A stretch of DNA of 64,000 bases from Macrocystis pyrifera (GCA_031763025.1 JASSKH010000025.1:11878165-11942164); one strand, 5' to 3'. Numbered from the stretch's first letter, positions 10,350 to 22,991 are shown. Notes: generated by a model not told the origin, from the letters alone. Program-made: numbers and translations.

Positions 10350-11039
10350 CGCCTTAGGTGGATCAACCCGCTCCCGCTCAGGTCCGGCGGGATCCCATTG
10401 TCACGACCATCCTAGGCCACTCCGTTTGCTATCCAGATGGCGTCCCGCCCCGTGGCGAAACACGTCATCAACCGCCGGGCTGCAACCCCTCTGGTACAGC
10501 TCCCCCTTTCGACGAGTTCGTTGCGCCTCCAATCCTCGGGAGTGCCGAGCGTACTCGTGCGCACACTCCCGCCAACGCAACCACTCGTCGCTAGGTTATC
10601 GGTCGATGAAGCGGAGTCCGCATAGAGCATCCGCCGCTGCAGACGCAGCACGTAACGAGGGGTCCGGCGAGGAAGAACAAAGGTAGTAACAAGACATACA
10701 CGCGAACGTGCGAAGGTGCGCAACGAACCCACACCCGAACACACGTAGAAACGGCCCCTTTCCCAAGCAGGTCACCTTTCAACTCACGAAACCACACCTC
10801 AACGCGGGCTGCACTGCGCTGCAAGTTAAACGGTTTCGCGATTGAAGTCAACATCAGTCCGTCGCACACGGACGGTATAAACAGCCCAACGCGCAGAACA
10901 CAAGGGGAAAAAATAACCAGGTGGAAAAAAAAAAAGAAAAAAACCACCTGGGAAAAAAAATTGACCAAGAATGCTCGCGGATCAGGACAGAAAATCACTG
11001 ACTGACTGAAAAAAAACACACCTTCCCCGCCCATGGACG

Positions 11040-13080
11040 GGTGCTGCGCACACGCACTGCAACAGCACACAAACCAACGTGTGGCTCATACTTCCCCAGA
11101 TGAACGATACACGAAATAAGGGCGACGAAGTCAACAAGTTGCGACACTTGCTTCGCTGAAGCAGATGCACACACTACAACAGGACACTGCCGCCCCCTGT
11201 GGACGGGTGTTAAGCACACGAAGAAACACCAAGATGCGACACCTGCTTCGCTGAAGCAGACGCACACACTGCAACAGCACACCGTCCCACCTTCTAGGCG
11301 GCTGTTACGCATACGAAGAAACAGGCACCCATGAAATCCGCGGCGGCGGAGATACGCGGTGTACCCATGGACACCACGAAACGCGTTGCGAAGAACCCCC
11401 CCAGATGACCGGGACACGGACATGCGCGAGGAAGCCGACGAGTTGCGACGCCTGCGCGGCGCTGAACCAGATGCACACACTGCACACACTGCAACGGCAC
11501 ACAGTCCAACGTGTATCACATGCTTCCCCGGACGAACGGCAAACAAAACGTGCACGAGGAAGCCGACGAAGTGCGGCATCTGCAAATATCTGACATGCAG
11601 CGCTGAAGCACACCCACACACTGCAACAGCACCCGGTCCAATCTGTGGCAAACGCTTCCGCGAATGAACGCCACATGAAACACGGACGAGGGCGCCAACA
11701 AACGCGACGCCTGCATCGCTGAAGCAGGCGCACACGCTGCGACAGCACACCGTCCCCCCTGTGGACGGGTGGTACGCAGACGAAGAAACGAGAACCGACG
11801 CAATTCGCTTTGGCGGCGATACGCGGTGTGCCCGCGGAGGTCACCAAACATATCGCAAAAAACCTTCCCCCGGATGAACAGCTAACGAAACATGCACGAG
11901 GAAGCCGACGAGTCGCGACACCTGTAGAGCTGGAGCAGATGCTCATTCTGCAACAGTATACAGTCCAACTTGTGCCACATACTTCCCCGGATGAACGGCA
12001 CACGAAGCACGGACGGGGAGCCAAAGAGTGACACCTGCTTCGCTGGAACAGACGTACGCACTGCAATAGCACACGGTCCAACTTGTGGCACACGCTCCCC
12101 CGGATTCCCGGATGAACGGCGCACGAAACATGGACGGGGAGCGAAAGAGTGACACCTGCTTCGCTGAAACAGACGTACCCACTGCAATAGCACACGGTCC
12201 AACTTGTGGCACACGCTTCCCCGGATAAACGGCACACGAAACACGGACGGGGAGCCAAAGAGTGACACCTGCTTCGCTGAAACAGACGTACGCACTGCAA
12301 TAGCACACGGTCCAACTTGCGGCACACGCCTCCCCGAATGAACGGCACACTAAGCACGGACGGGGAGCCAAAGAGCGACACCTGCTTCGCTGGAACAGAC
12401 GTACGCACTGCAATAGCACACGGTCTAACTTGTGGCACACGCTTCCCCGGATTCCCGGATGAACAGCACACGAAACACGGACGGGGTGCCAAAGAGTGAC
12501 ACCTGCTTCGCTGAAACAGACGTACGCACTGCAATAGCACCACGAAACATGGACAAGGAAATAAATAAGATACGACACCTGCTTCGCTGAAGCAGGCGCA
12601 CACACTGCGACAGCACACCGTCCCCCTGTCGACTGGTGATATGCACGACACCTGTAGTGCTGAAGCAGACGCACATGCTGCAACAGCACACAGTCCAACT
12701 TATGGCACATGCTTCCCCGGATGAACGGCACACGAGACACGGACACTGGAGTCAAGGAGTTGCGACACCTGCTTCGCTGAAACAGACGCGTGCACTACAA
12801 TAGCACATGGTCCAACTTGTGGCACACGCTCCCCCGAATGAACCGCACACGAAACATGGACGAAGAAGTCAACAAGATGCAACCTGTTTCGCTGAAGCAG
12901 GCGCACACCCTGCGACAGCACCCCCGACCCCCCTGTGGACGGGTGCTACGCAGACGAAGAAACGAGAACCGACGAAATCCGCTTCGGCGGCGATACGCGG
13001 TGTACCCACGGAGGTCACGAACCCGCTCGTGGAACTTCTCCCGGATTAACGGCTAACGTAATATGCACGAGGAAGCCGAC
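11040..13080. repeat. 114 bp tandem repeat array inside YR element 1
   Basis: Units centre on GACACCTGCTTCGCTGAAAC, GCACTGCAATAGCACACGG and GATGAACGGCACACGAAACA. Spacing between matching GACACCTG blocks is 113-114 bp, or 121 bp where a short CGGATTCC insertion doubles part of the unit. Units are most alike at 12,030-12,600 and more diverged outside. GCGGCGATACGCGGTGT blocks recur near 11,350, 11,810 and 12,990, which suggests a longer period. The minus strand stays open in three frames, the longest 448 codons (12651-11305), because 114 is 38 codons. The Cys-rich translation matches no family I know, and I do not call it a gene. Confidence 0.85.
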
Positions 13081-13349
13081 GCGACCCCCCCGATTGGCGA
13101 CCAGCAACTTGTACCACCATAGGTGGTTAAGCTACAGTGGAGCAACCGGTACCAGTTAGACCCCAATCCACGTATTATTGTAGCGAAGGACAATAAAATA
13201 TCAGTTACCACCGCTACCAGCTACACAGCCTGTATGCTCTGATAATCTCATACCACCAAGAAACAATCAGAGCGCCAATAGCTCAGAGTACGCTCTACCA
13301 GAATACTGCACAGGCCCTAGTTTCGGGAAACCGCTATCCCATACATTGG

Positions 13350-13770
13350 TAGTATACCCCGGTACGAGCATTTGACATATCGTACATACAACCGCTGCTG
13401 CACGAACACTGCTGTATACGCATGGCTGTACCAGTTATACTCACATAACCTTTTCTCGAGTTTGGTACCACCGATAAAAGTCTCGCATGAGGTATGATAT
13501 TTTGCATTAATATTATTAATAAAAGTACGAGCACTTGAAAGAACGTACGACCACTGCTGCACAAACCCTGCTGCTGTATCCGCACTTCTGCTGAACCCTT
13601 CATATTTACTATCAATAATCGTGCCTTTCCTCGAGTTTGGTACCAAGCAAAAGTACGAGGGGATGCGTCCGGTATAATATTCCCGCAAGCACACACTACC
13701 GGCCCATCGCTGCTGTACGCATGCGTTTGCAATTTGCGAACATAATGATACCACCGAGGGCGCAACATCC
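13350..13770. repeat. Diverged ~160-175 bp repeats, 2-3 units
   Basis: Recurring blocks CTCGAGTTTGGTACCA (near 13456 and 13632) and GCTGCTGYACGMAYRCTGCTG (near 13390, 13550 and 13705) mark two to three diverged tandem units. They lie between the 114 bp array and repeat A1 of YR element 1. The minus-strand frames across them have no recognisable domain. Confidence 0.5.
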
Positions 13771-14084
13771 CTGGTAAAGTTACACTGCTGTGCTACAGCA
13801 GTACACATCCCCTGTAACGTCTCACTGTGCTACGACATACCAGAGGTACCGATCTTGCCGATTCGTTCCTGTGCTGGCTTGTCCGGCCACGCTTGCCATG
13901 CCCTCCGAAATAGTCCCCAAGGTCTTCCGTCCACACTCCCAGCTAGCACCTCTTGTACACTCACAAGACACCACGAACGAGTCTCTCCAAGGAAGGTCCC
14001 TCGATCAAGAAAATAAAATAAAAAAGTGTCTGGCTGGCGAAAACCCTGCCTGCTCAGCGTTCAAACAGATCAGATCGAACGCTC

Positions 14085-14291
14085 AACTCAAACTAGTCTC
14101 ACACCTTGGACCTGTAGCTCTGCCTCCATCACTGCGCTGATACGTGTAGGTTGCGGCTACGTACCAGACAAGGTGTGTTCACCAAGGGCTACGATTCATG
14201 CTACCATGAATCACCGCAGTCATCTGATTGGCTTGAACTTCTTACGTACGTACAAAACTCACATTCTCTCATTCTTCCGAGAATGTTCTGC
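14085..14291 (-). repeat. Split direct repeat A1 of YR element 1
   Basis: A 207 bp copy matching 9673-9881 and forming the 5' end of the element on the minus strand. It carries the same terminal CATTCTC...GAGAATG hairpin. The differences from A2 are a 2 bp indel, one substitution and one short patch. Confidence 0.85.
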
Positions 14292-14530
14292 GCAAAAAAT
14301 GTCTTCAAATGGTCGTCTAGCTCTGTAATAGTCTCGTACGCCACTTGAATGGCCGTCTTTGAAGTCAGACAGAGAACTTCCACAATGCAGCAGCGACATG
14401 ACAGACGAACAACCGTCAAATGCCGGTAGGCTGGCTCTAAAATCTTCAACCACTTTATTGGACGGTTATCAGCGTAATATGTATTCGTTTCGTTGATTTT
14501 TCAGAAACACGAAGTCCGAGGAAAAATAAT

Positions 14531-14780
14531 GCGTAGTACCTCTAACTTCACGTGAGATGCATGTTTTGTTCACAACCGACGGAATTCATTATTTATAGTC
14601 ATGGGCTCTACCGACGGAAACTAAATGGCTTAATTTGTTCAGAGGCAGAGAGAACAGAAGAACAACCATACTCGCCCCGTGCCCCCTCCTAGCTTCTCGT
14701 GATAGGTGCACGAGTAGAGCACGGCACTGCTCGCTGCCGATTGATAGGCCTAGAGGCTAGGCCTACTGTTGCGGTTTCTC
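14531..14780 (+). repeat. Split direct repeat A1 of YR element 2
   Basis: A 250 bp copy beginning GCGTAGTACCTCTAA and ending TGCGGTTTCTC. It differs from 23220-23469 at about three positions. It contains a TAGGCCTA...TAGGCCTA palindrome pair near the inner end. Confidence 0.88.
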
Positions 14781-15439
14781 TGTTGCGGTTCCTCTTCACG
14801 TCAGCAACAGGCAGCAGCAGCAGCGGCGGTTGGCGAGCTGCAGCATCATGGAAAGGGAGGAGGATGAGCAGGGGCGACGCACGCTTTCCCGGTACGTGTG
14901 CGAGAGGCGTGCGAAAGAAGCGAGGGTCCGGGAATGTTCGGGGCTCTTATTTAGACCTTGAACTCGAGCGCAATAATTAATTAGGCGTGGGGCTGTCTAC
15001 TCTGATGCACAATGACTCACGAGCGTGCCTGATGCGTTACCTCGATCGCTTGGGGCCGCCAGCCATGATGTTTCCCACGAGGTTTCTGTTTTCTTGGCCG
15101 GTTCGCTCCGGTGTGTCTTGGTTGGGTAAGAGTTGCTTGCACACGCATGAAGGGTAATACGGGCAGACACTCGTATAAACTTTGGGTGTCCTTCCTGAAT
15201 CCGCGTATTCGCGAATCGGCCGTTCACAGGAGGGAACAACTGATGATATTCGCAACAGCGTAGACAGGACTCGTACATCAGTAGGGACATTCGATCGAGA
15301 CGCACCACCGCTGCAACGGGGCAAAGAGCACAAAGTCTGTACCTGATATCATGATATATCCATGCCCAGAATGGAGATAGCTACCCGCACACAGAGTATT
15401 TGGCTTTAATAGGGAATACTGATGGCACCTGAACGGAAC

Positions 15440-18400
15440 GCATATGTGCTGTACGAGCACTGTGCTGTACGAGCACGTACCAGGTTTCTTTTTCTCCTCG
15501 CAGACATGCCGCACCCAGGAATGGGGATACATACTCGCACGTACCGACATATACTTGACGTATACCGGGTATCCTCGATCTCACAGCTGACGTTGTTATT
15601 TCGCTGATATGTATGAACGACGCTACTTTGCCAGTGCCGTCGGCCCTTGGCCTTGTCCGTCACTAACGATACAGATCATACGTACACGTCGCGGGACACA
15701 ACGTACTGCTGTATGTACCAACAATACTGTGCCGGTGCGCTTAAAGGCTGTCGATGGTGAGGGACTTTGGGCCGGTGCAGGTCGCGTGCCAATGCGTCGG
15801 CCCTCGGCCCGTCCCTCACTATGAATAGCGATATCATACACGTCGTGAGGCACAATGCACGACTTTACGTACCAACACCGCTGGGCGGGTGCACTAAAAG
15901 GCGGTCGATGGTGAGGGACTATATGCCGGTGCAGGTCTCGTGGCCGGCGCTCACGCGTCGACCTGCGGCCCGTCCCTCACTAACGATACTATCATACACG
16001 TTGCGAGACACAATGCATTGCTGTATGTTCCTACGACGCTGTGCCGGTGCACAAAAAGGCGGTCGATGGTGAAGGACGACATGCCGGTGCAGGCCTCGCG
16101 ACCGGCGCCAACGCGTCGGCCCTAGGCCCGTCCCTCACTAACGATACATATAATAAACGTCGCGGTACACAACGAACGATGTATGTAAACCACCGCTGTG
16201 CCGGCGCACTAGAAGGCGGTCGACGGTCAGGGACTATGTGCCGGTGCACGGCTCGGGGCCGGCGCCGATGCGTCGACCCTCGGCCCTGCCCCTCACTAAC
16301 GATACCTATCATACGCGTCGCGATAAATATATACCTGGTGGCGATCTATGTCATACACGTCGTCAGACACAATGTACTGCTGTACGCCCCAACAACGCTG
16401 TGCCGGTGCACTAAAATGGCTGTCGATGGTGAGGGAAGATATGCCGGTGCAGGTCTCGTGGCCGGCGCCAACGCGTCGGCCTGTGGCCCGCCTCTTACTA
16501 ACGATACATACCGTACACGTTGCGGGACACAATGTATTGCTGTATGTTCCTATGACGCTGTGCCGGAGCACTAAAAGGCGGTCGATGGCGAGGAACCATG
16601 TTGCCGGCGCAGGCCTCGTGGCCAGCGCCAACGCGTCGGCCGTTGGCCCGTCCCTGACGAACGATACATATAATATACGTCGCGGTACATAGCGAACGAT
16701 GTATGTAACAACACCGCTGTGCCGGCGCACTAGAAGGCGGTCGATGGTGAAGGACTACTGTATGTGCCGGTGTACGCTTGGGGGCCGGCGCCGATGCGTC
16801 GACCCTCGGTCCTGCCCCTCACTAACGATATTTGTGCTACGCGTCGCGACGACTGTAGCGACATATATCATACACGTCGTGAGACACAATGTACTGCTGT
16901 ACGTACCAACAACGCTGTGCCGGTGCACTAAAAGGCGGTCGATAGTGAGGGAATATATGCCGGTGCAGGTCTCGTGGCCGGCACCAACGCGTCGGCCTGT
17001 GGCCCGTCCGTCATTAACGATACATATCATACACGTTGCGAGACACAATGTATTGCTGTATATTCCAACGACGCCGTGCCGATGCACTAGAAGGCGGTCG
17101 ATGCTGAGGGACTATGTGCCGGCGCAGGCCTTATGGCCGGTGCCATCGCGTCGGCCCTTGGCTTTTCCTCACTAGCGACACATATAATGAAGGTAGCGGT
17201 ACACAACGAACGATGTATGTAACAACACCGCTGTGCCAGCGCACTAAAAGGCGGTCGATGATGAGGGACTACGTGCCGATACACGGCACGGGGCCGGCGC
17301 CGACGCGTCGACCCATGGCCTTGCCCCTCAATAGCGATTATTCTCATACGCGTCGCGTCGAGTATAGCGATATATATCATTCACGTCGTGAGACACAATG
17401 TACTGCTGTACGTACCAACAACGCTGTGCCGGTGCACTAAAACGCGGTCGATGGTGAGAGAAGATATGCCGGTGCAGGTCTCGGGGCCGGCGCCAACGCG
17501 TCTGCCTGTGGCCCGTATCTCACGAGCAATACATATCATACACGTTGCGAGTTGCGAGACACAATGTACTCCTGATGTTCCAACGACGCTGTGCCGCTGC
17601 ACTCAAAGGCGGCCGATGGTGAGGGACTATGTGCCGGCGCAGGCCTCGTGGCCGGCGCCAACGCGTCGGCCCTTGGCCCGTCCCTCACTAACGATACACA
17701 ACGAACGAGAAGACCACTGTGCCGGCGCACTAGAAGGCGTTCGATGGTGAGTTACTACTGTATGTGCCGGTGCATGGCTTGGGGCCGGCGCCGATGCGTC
17801 GACGCTTGGCCCTCCCCTCACTAACGAGAGACACAATGTACTGCCATGAGTTTCAACGACGCCGTGCCGGTGCACGATAAGGCGGTCGATGGTGAGGGAC
17901 TATGTGCCGGCGCAGGCCTCGTGGCCGGCGCCAACGCGTCGGCCCTTGGCCCGTCCCTCACTAACGATACATACAATACACGTCGCGGTACACCATGAAC
18001 GATGTAGGTAACAATACCGCTGTGCCGGCGCACTAGAAAGCGGTCGGTCGACGGTGAGGGACTATGTGCCGGTGCACGGCTTGGGGCCGGCGCCGATGCG
18101 ACGACCCTTGGCCCTGCCCCTCACTGACGATGCATATCATACGTCGCGATCAATATATAGCGATATATATCATACGCGTCGTAAGACACAATGTACTGAT
18201 GTACGTACCAACAACGCTGTGCCGGTGCACTAAAAGGCGCTCAATGGTGAGGGACTATATGCCAGCGCAGGCCTCGTGGCCGGCGCCAACGCGTTGGCCC
18301 TTGGCCCGCCCCTCACTAACGATACATATAATAAACGTCGCGGCCCACAACGAACGACGTATGTGACAACACCGCTGTGCCGGCGCACTAGAAGGCGGTC

Positions 18401-19060
18401 GAGGGACTATGTGCCGGTGCACGGCTTGGGGCCGGCGCCGATGCGTCGACCCTTGGCCCTGCCCCTCACCAACGATACTTATCACACACGTCGCGATAAA
18501 TATATAGTGATATATATCATACACGTCGTGAGACAGAATTAACTGCTGTACGCCCCAACAACGCCGTGCCGGTGCACTAAAAGGCGGTCGATGGTGAGGG
18601 AAGATCTGCCGGTGCAGGTCTCGTGGCCGGCGCCAACGCGTCGGCCTGCGGTCCGTCTCTCATTAACGATACATATCATACACGTTGGGAGACACATTTA
18701 CTGCTGTGTGTTCCTACGACGCCGTGCCGGAGCACTGTAAGGCGATCGATGGGGAGGGGCTATGTGCCGGCACAGTCCTCGTGGCCGGCGCCAACACGTC
18801 GGCCCTTGGCCCGTCCCTCACTAACGATACACATCTTAGACGTCGTGGTACACAACGAACGATGTATGTAACAACACCGCTGTGCCGGCGCACTAGAAGG
18901 CGGTCGATGGTGAGGGACTATGTGCCGGTGCACGGCTTGGGGCTTACGCCGATGCGTCGACCCTTGACCCTGCCCCTCACTAACGATACTTAACATACGC
19001 GTCGCGACGCACAACAACGATGCCGTGCCGGTGCACTTTATGGCGGTCGATAGTGGCGGA
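15440..19060. repeat. GCCGGYGC satellite with higher-order organisation
   Basis: About twenty monomers built around GGCGGTCGATGGTGAGGG, GTGCCGGTGCA, GGCCGGCGCC and CCGTCCCTCACTAACGATAC. Starts of the GGTCGAT block fall near 15903, 16061, 16218, 16421, 16580, 16739, 16937, 17096, 17253, 17447, 17611 and so on. The spacing repeats as about 158, 158 and 195 bp. The long monomer carries an extra A/T-rich tail (CGATAAATATATA or similar). This is a three-monomer higher-order repeat of about 515 bp, less regular after 17.6 kb. Open frames on both strands are side effects of repetition. Confidence 0.85.
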
Positions 19061-19206
19061 GTTTGCGCCGGTCTACGTCTCGTGACCGGCGCACTGGCCT
19101 ACAGTCGAGATTGACCGGAATGCATGCTGGCGCATGCGTCACCCCCGTCCCACTAGCTATACATTCGTACCAAAGACACAGGCGCGTGTCACCCCAAGGA
19201 AAGCTC

Positions 19207-19690
19207 TCGGCCGGTGCACGAGATACGCGGTGCGGAGCACCAGATAGCGGATGCTGTTGATAGGAAGATGCCGGTGCATGTCAACAACCGCGGCTATAAA
19301 CAACGCCGGCGCGTACTAATGGTGTGCCGGCGCACACCAGCACGGGGACAACAAAGCCCCACCCTTGTCCAGGCCGGTGCATGGATAGAGCACCAGGTAG
19401 CGGATGCTGTTGATAGGAAGATGTCGGTACATGTCAACAACCGCGGCTATAAACAACGCCGGCGCGTACTAATGGTGTGCCGGCGCACACCAGCACGGGG
19501 ACCACCAAGCCCCACCCTTGTCCAGGCCGGTGCATGGATAGAGCACCACATAGCGGATGCTGTTGTTAGGAAGATGTCGGTGCATGTCAACAACCGCGGC
19601 TATAAACAATGCTGGCGCGTACTAATGGTGCGCCGGCGCACACCAGCACGGGGACAACCAAGCCCCACCCTTGTCCAGGCCGGTGCATGG
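19207..19690 (+). repeat. Three 153 bp tandem units
   Basis: Units are spaced 152-153 bp, with GCGGATGCTGTTG near 19249, 19401 and 19554. Each includes CATGTCAACAACCGCGGC and GTGCCGGCGCACACCAG, so they share the GCCGGYGCA motif of the neighbouring satellite and are probably a derived monomer. A plus-strand frame (19214-19717, 167 codons) encodes three 51-residue repeats containing HVNNRGYKQ and RRTPARG. Few unit-to-unit changes are available and they show no clear bias to silent sites. Coding status is doubtful. Confidence 0.8.
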
Positions 19691-19915
19691 ATAGTGCTCG
19701 CCGTCGCCTCTATCTAATATCGTTGCCGTCGCGCCGCCCCGTTCCGCTTCCGCGTCGTGTCATCGCGTCCGTTGTCGCCGTCGTTGTGTTCTCTTCCGCG
19801 TCCGCGTCGTCCGCTGTTGCCGTCACTGTGTTCTGTTACGCGTCCGCGCTGTCTCGCCGAGTCCAAATTTCGCAGAGGCCCGGCGAGAACGACGGCGGAG
19901 AGGGGAATTGGGACA

Positions 19916-21850
19916 ATGACGGGTAGCGACGGCGACGAGGAGGCTTTCGCGTCGCTGGCCGACTTTGCAACCTTCAAGCAGAGGATGGCGAACGAAGTCT
20001 CCTAGCTCCAGGCGGCGCTCCAGAGATCGATGAACGACATTATCGAAGCCTCCCGCCGTCCCGCCCTCGGGGGGGGGGGGCGGCGCCAGCAGGTTCGGAA
20101 CGCATCCCGGCAGCTCCGCTGCCGGGGCCTACCTGCTGGACCACTCTCCCAGCACCGCCCTGCTCGGATCGCCGGCCGGACAGCCGTTCGGGAACCCCGT
20201 CGCTGGGATCCTCCCGCCGACTCCCAACATCGCTGGCCAACCCGTCGATGGGGCCACGAGCGCCCGCGCGGGTCTGCGTGGGCTCCCCAACCCCGAGCAG
20301 GGCAGGCTCGCCGTAGGTCCGAGGCGGGCGTTCTGCCACGGCGGTACTCCGGACGGCACCCCTCTCGGACAGGCAGGTCCACTCGCCGTGGTCCCGGGAG
20401 AGCGGGCTACGGTAGTGTTTTTTTTTGGGGCGGTACCGAGGCCACCGTGGGCCCAGCGGAAGAAGTCGGCTACGGTGGCGCTTTGGCCGGTGCCGAAACC
20501 GCCCGCGCCCAACTCGGCCAGGCGAGCGGGCTCGCAGTGGCTCGAGGGGGGCTCGGCTACGGGGGCTATGTGGGCGGTGCCGGTGGTGCCGTCGCCTTCT
20601 CCGGAAAGGCGGGCGGGCACGCCGCCGGCTCGGCTACGTCCCGGGCGGGGCAGGAGCCAACAGCGTGCCATCGATTGCACTCGGCCACGCGGCCCGCGAC
20701 GGGCCGGGTGGGCTTGAGGTCGGCACGGACGTTTTACGGGGACGGCAGCGCCAGCAACCCGCTTACGCCTTGGGCCGACAACTTAACCAGATTATGACCA
20801 CCCACGCAAAGGCATCGTGGGCCAGCCCCACGACTCGGCTATGGCAGATTATCTGCGGTGGCCGCCTGGCGTCAATGCAGAGGGCGACCGTGCAGGGGTA
20901 CGTGGGAGCCACGGTCAACATTTCGGCCGGTGTCCATGGCACGTTGGAGCGTTGGACGACCTAGACTTTCTGGCCTTCACACCGCGCGGGGGGCAGGCAT
21001 CAACCGTCCACTGGCACGACACCTGAGCATTTTGAGGTACGCGATCGTTACGATCGCGTCCCGCGGGCTCCCACATAATGGCGCGGATCTCAATGTGACG
21101 CACGCTCGCTTGGAGGCGCTCGGACGAGCCTTCAGCGCGGGGGACACGATCATCAACGACCACGTTATGGAGCACGCTGCGGTCGCCGATCGCCCGGCAA
21201 ACTAGGCCAGGCTGGCGGCTCTGGTCACCAAAGACCTGGCGACCTTCACGCTCGACCTGCGCGGTGTCCCCGACTTCTGCGGCCACGCTTGGCCCTACCC
21301 CCCGCCGGCGGAGTCCCTTTCCTGCCATTCCGGGGCCGCACTGGCCCCGCCTTTCCGACTGCGTCGCCCTCGGCGGCCTTATCAACGCCGAAGTCCAGCA
21401 ACCTCGCCTTTCTCCATCCCGGCGGCTGGGGCCGGGGGTGGTAAATGCCGGCAACGGGGGGAAGACCAGCAGGTGCCGCTTCAGGGACACCTGTGTGTTC
21501 TCCCACGTCGGTCCCGCTCGCAAGACGGCTACCGGCGGGGGAGGGTCGGCCGATGGCGGCGTCGCAGCCAGCGGCGCTGTATCCGGGGAACCCTGGTCAA
21601 GAGGGCCAAGGGCAAGGGCAGGCGGGGGCTGGGGGTGGCGGTGCAATTAACGGGAGCAGCAGCCGCGGCAGTGGCAGCGGCGGTGGCAGCGGCAGTGGCA
21701 GCGACAGCGGGGCGTCGAGTGGGGGGCGCTTCACTCGGTCGGCGGCTGCCAAGGCCGATCGTAGGGCGCATGGAAACAGGAACGAGTTGCACAGCTTGTA
21801 TGTCCGGGGTCGGCGTCCGCTGGGAGCCCAGGTCTTGGGGCGAGCGGGTG
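19916..21850 (+). pseudogene. Gag-like GC-rich region of YR element 2
   Basis: A GC-rich stretch between the satellite and the recombinase. Pieces of protein-like sequence lie in more than one frame: an acidic start near 19916 (MTGSDGDEEAF), a Gly/Ala-rich GYGG-bearing stretch around 20.4-20.65 kb, and a CRFRDTCVFSH motif near 21478-21510. The last has a CX5CX3H spacing like the end of a CCCH zinc finger. By position and composition this would be the gag-like part of a YR retroelement. The region looks broken, with several breaks. No RT motif (YxDD) was found. Confidence 0.4.
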
Positions 21851-21857
21851 TCGCGCT

Positions 21858-22900
21858 ATGCTCAGTAGCGCTGGTAGCCAGCTCGTCCGCCAGTCGGTTG
21901 CGCCGTCATCTCACCGAGCTTACACGTCAGGTTTCGGTCTCGAATGGTTTATTTTTTTTCGGGGGTTAATAGAGGTGGCTGCGTATTTCGACACGCCAGC
22001 CTTCACTACGGATAAGATTCAGGCGTTGCTTAAGTTCGTAGCATGGTGTGCGTTGGAGGGCAACCAAGCCTGTACTGTTGCCAGTAAACTATCAGCCGTG
22101 TTCCACCGAGTAAACTTACAATGGAGTTTCCCATGTCGTCGCCGCTTGCAAAACGTGCATTGCAAAGGGGGGCACGGTCGCACATTGCCGCCGGTCCCTC
22201 ATGCAAAGAATCCGTCGCCCTATTTCGTGGGACACGTTGTTGGGAGGACAGGGCCGGTCCGTGTCGTGGGGCCCGGGTGGTCGAGTTCTTTGGCTGTCGT
22301 TGGCATTGGGCTATTTATTTATTTATTTTCATGGCGAAGTCTGACGAAATATTCGCTTATTTGTCCGGAGTTGTACACCCCGTGCATTGCTTGACGAGGG
22401 GTGACGTAGCGTTACTCACGGGGGAGCGGCGGTTGACCTCGTTGCAGTGGCATCAGGCCACCAGCATCAGGGTCCTGTTTCGGGGCCATTAAGGGTCCAG
22501 GCTCAGCAAAGGTCGGGTATCGTGCGCACACGCGACGACGCCTTCGGGGCGCGTTCCGGGGTAGGAGCAGGCGGCGGTGCCGTCGCTCTCATGGTGGAGT
22601 TGTTGTCGGAATATCCGACGCTGCCAGAAAAAGCGCCCCCCTGTCGTCGTATCGGTACGGTAAGGAGGTTAAAGTTGGGAGGTACACGCAGGCCCTCGGG
22701 GCACTTCGCGAAGTGGTAGCGGAAGCAGGAGACGGTGCCAGCGAAGTCGGCCTCCACTCATTGGGTATTGCGCAACCAATACGCTGATGGCCAGGGAGAA
22801 GTGCCGTAGAGGGCGATCTGAGAGAAGGTAGAGGGAAGCTTCAAAGTTTCCTACACGTACATTCGCAATAACCCAGAGGACGCGGGTATTGTGTACTCGT
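21858..22900 (+). pseudogene. Tyrosine recombinase of YR element 2 (fossil)
   Basis: The frame opening at 21858 contains RQSVAPSSHRAYTSGF, an aromatic FIFF segment, KIQALLKFVAWCALEG and a VASKLSAVFHRVNLQW stretch. This is the pattern of the N-terminal core-binding (SAM-like) domain of YR integrases: a PSS.RAY start, a helical bundle, then an S.LSA..H segment. Further patches in the catalytic half appear near 22.35-22.45 kb and 22.70-22.90 kb in other frames, including a degraded HSL-type patch and a tail resembling YIRNNPEDA. The gene is broken, with several breaks. It ends about 90 bp before repeat B1, as expected for a split-direct-repeat element. Confidence 0.6.
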
Positions 22901-22991
22901 AAACTAGCAGAGACGGGAAGATAGGCAGAGGCATCCAGGCCAGGGCACTGTTTGGGGGCCTAACACCGTAGTATCGACGCGACCTCGATAT

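Larger units (their letters stand above)
9026..14291 (-). mobile_element. YR element 1 with split direct repeats (Ngaro/PAT-like)
   Basis: Read on the minus strand the order is A1 (14291-14085), interior, B1 (10057-9882), A2 (9881-9673), a 471 bp gap and B2 (9201-9026). B1 and A2 abut exactly. This matches the split-direct-repeat layout known for Ngaro/PAT members of the DIRS order, whose tyrosine recombinase integrates a circle without target duplication. A tyrosine-recombinase C-terminus lies just inside B1 on the same strand (10349-10167). Element ends on the sense strand are GC and AAA. Much of the interior is a 114 bp tandem array. I see no reverse transcriptase or RNase H. The element looks broken, with its coding part reduced to fragments. 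Repeat divergence of roughly 3-4% suggests moderate age. Confidence 0.7.

Noticed and set aside
13266-13330. tRNA-like GCGCCAATAGCTCAG
   Set aside because: A box A match only. The expected box B is absent at the right distance and no T-stem forms.
15767-19017. Numerous 80-180 codon frames on both strands in the GCCGGYGC satellite
   Set aside because: All lie in tandem satellite DNA, overlap on both strands and show no domain.
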